Below, in pieces: positions 63,260 to 64,000 of a stretch of 64,000 nucleotides of DNA. The stretch is from Oxyruncus cristatus (taxonomy: Eukaryota; Chordata; Aves; Passeriformes; Cotingidae). The DNA lies in NCBI GenBank assembly GCA_013399855.1, contig VXAY01002908.1, forward strand, positions 333,098-397,097. Direction: 5' to 3'. Both the position numbers and the translations under genes were made by a program. The notes under the pieces were generated by a model, which was not told the origin of the DNA, searched no databases, and worked only from the letters and a program-made list of their open reading frames with translations. Each line of letters starts with the position of its first letter. Within the stretch, counting starts at the first letter, position 1.

Positions 63260-63265
63260 AATAAA
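63260..63265 (+). terminator. Distal candidate poly(A) signal AATAAA
   Basis: AATAAA in TGTTAATAAAAATACTGTAG, with a T-rich tract (TGTCTTTTTATAAA) about 35 nt downstream. It is the last good hexamer before the flank, so it is the likely main RNF144A 3' end. Confidence 0.6.
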
Positions 63266-63285
63266 AATACTGTAGGGCACAGTTT

Positions 63286-64000
63286 TGAAAAGGACCACTG
63301 TCTTTTTATAAAACTATTCTCCTCCCCCATCTTCCAGGTTTAATGCTATTCAAATTCAAACTGCGTCTAACCACAGATTTTAGCTCTAAGAGCTGGAGGT
63401 TATCTGTAGTTCACTTATTTGGCTTAATTTTAATGAGTTCAACCATTATAATGTGAAGAAAAAGGATAGCTGGTTTCCAGCAAATATGAACTCCTTGTGA
63501 TATCTTCAGATTGTTTATGACAATGTGCAGTTAAGATCTTTTGTTATCTGAGTATTTTTAGTAGTTTAGAATTTGTTATTAAAAATTGCTTTGTTCTTAA
63601 AAAATATCTGTAGGGAAGACTGGGCAGTGCATATCATCACTGGTTGCCAGCCCCCAAGGGTGTCTGAAGCACTGCTGAGTTCAGCAGGCACTGAAGTGCT
63701 TATCTCCCTCTGGCTCTGGCATCAGCTCAGACCATGTCCCAGAGGTATCCCAAGCCAAGCACCTGGGTTGTCCTGTGTCATAGCTTCACCGTGCAGAAAA
63801 CCTTCCGTGAAGGATTCTGAGAAGGACAGCTTCCTGCAGGTAAGCTTGAACTGTGGCCTTTCCTCCATGGCCCTGTAGTTCTGTTTGACTGGAGAAAAGG
63901 AAAATCTTGGACAACAGGATGTAAAGACTTCATGGGTTATTAATTTTCTAATTGGGGGCACTAAGAGATTCTGCTGTATTGTGGCTGTGACTCTGGTGAC
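63286..64000. other. 3' flank, nothing recognised
   Basis: Intergenic sequence after the distal poly(A) signal. An open frame at 63573-63878 shows no protein motif. A CAG-GTAAGC donor-like site at about 63838-63846 has no convincing exon upstream. Confidence 0.5.

Larger units (their letters stand above)
61584..63285 (+). other. RNF144A: RNF144A 3' UTR
   Basis: The AT-rich sequence after the TAG has no further coding signal and no recognisable repeat insertion. Candidate poly(A) hexamers are at 62668-62673 and 63260-63265, so both a roughly 1.1-kb and a roughly 1.7-kb 3' UTR are possible. The end is inferred from the distal hexamer plus about 20 nt; the exact cleavage site cannot be fixed. 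Confidence 0.65.

Overview
This window is avian nuclear DNA. The evidence is AT-rich, intron-dominated sequence, repeats that are almost all CR1 LINEs (chicken repeat 1), two copies of a roughly 1-kb endogenous-retrovirus LTR, and a gene with a vertebrate exon/intron structure. There is no bacterial, viral-genome or organelle layout. The species cannot be named from sequence alone.

The only protein-coding gene I can support is RNF144A, a membrane-anchored RING-between-RING (RBR) E3 ubiquitin ligase. It lies on the + strand as seven coding exons (37564-37698, 53643-53747, 53950-54010, 55073-55280, 57128-57275, 58481-58570, 61452-61583). All junctions are AG/GT, all phases agree, and the joined product is 292 residues, the length I remember for the human protein. 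A 3' UTR with two candidate poly(A) signals (62668 and 63260) follows. The first coding exon begins with an 11-nt piece of 5' UTR, so at least one non-coding exon and the promoter lie upstream, probably before base 1.

Layout: 1-37552 is non-coding and probably the first (5' UTR) intron, perhaps with some intergenic DNA. It carries CR1 pieces at 2498, 13329-16065, 17527 and 26295, a solo LTR at 24084-25079 and scattered AT microsatellites. 37699-53642 is a large intron with a CR1 RT fragment (38018), a foldback hairpin (41609-41656), an internally deleted CR1 (46335), a second LTR copy with a 544-bp assembly gap (47061-47986), a 62-bp direct duplication (52262/52691) and a CR1 tail (53385). 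The remaining introns are short. The last one (58571-61451) contains a CpG-bearing patch near 60400. 63300-64000 is downstream flank.

The most interesting points are: (1) a 270-bp 3' end of a different, RTE-like non-LTR retrotransposon nested inside the large CR1, where the flanking CR1 reading frame is continuous if the insert is ignored; (2) a near-perfect 22-bp-arm hairpin in the large intron, a candidate small-RNA precursor or foldback element; (3) two dispersed copies of one LTR family, each with a 5-bp target-site duplication and a pair of CTCF-like motifs that have lost their CpG reciprocally. I found no convincing new multi-gene system.
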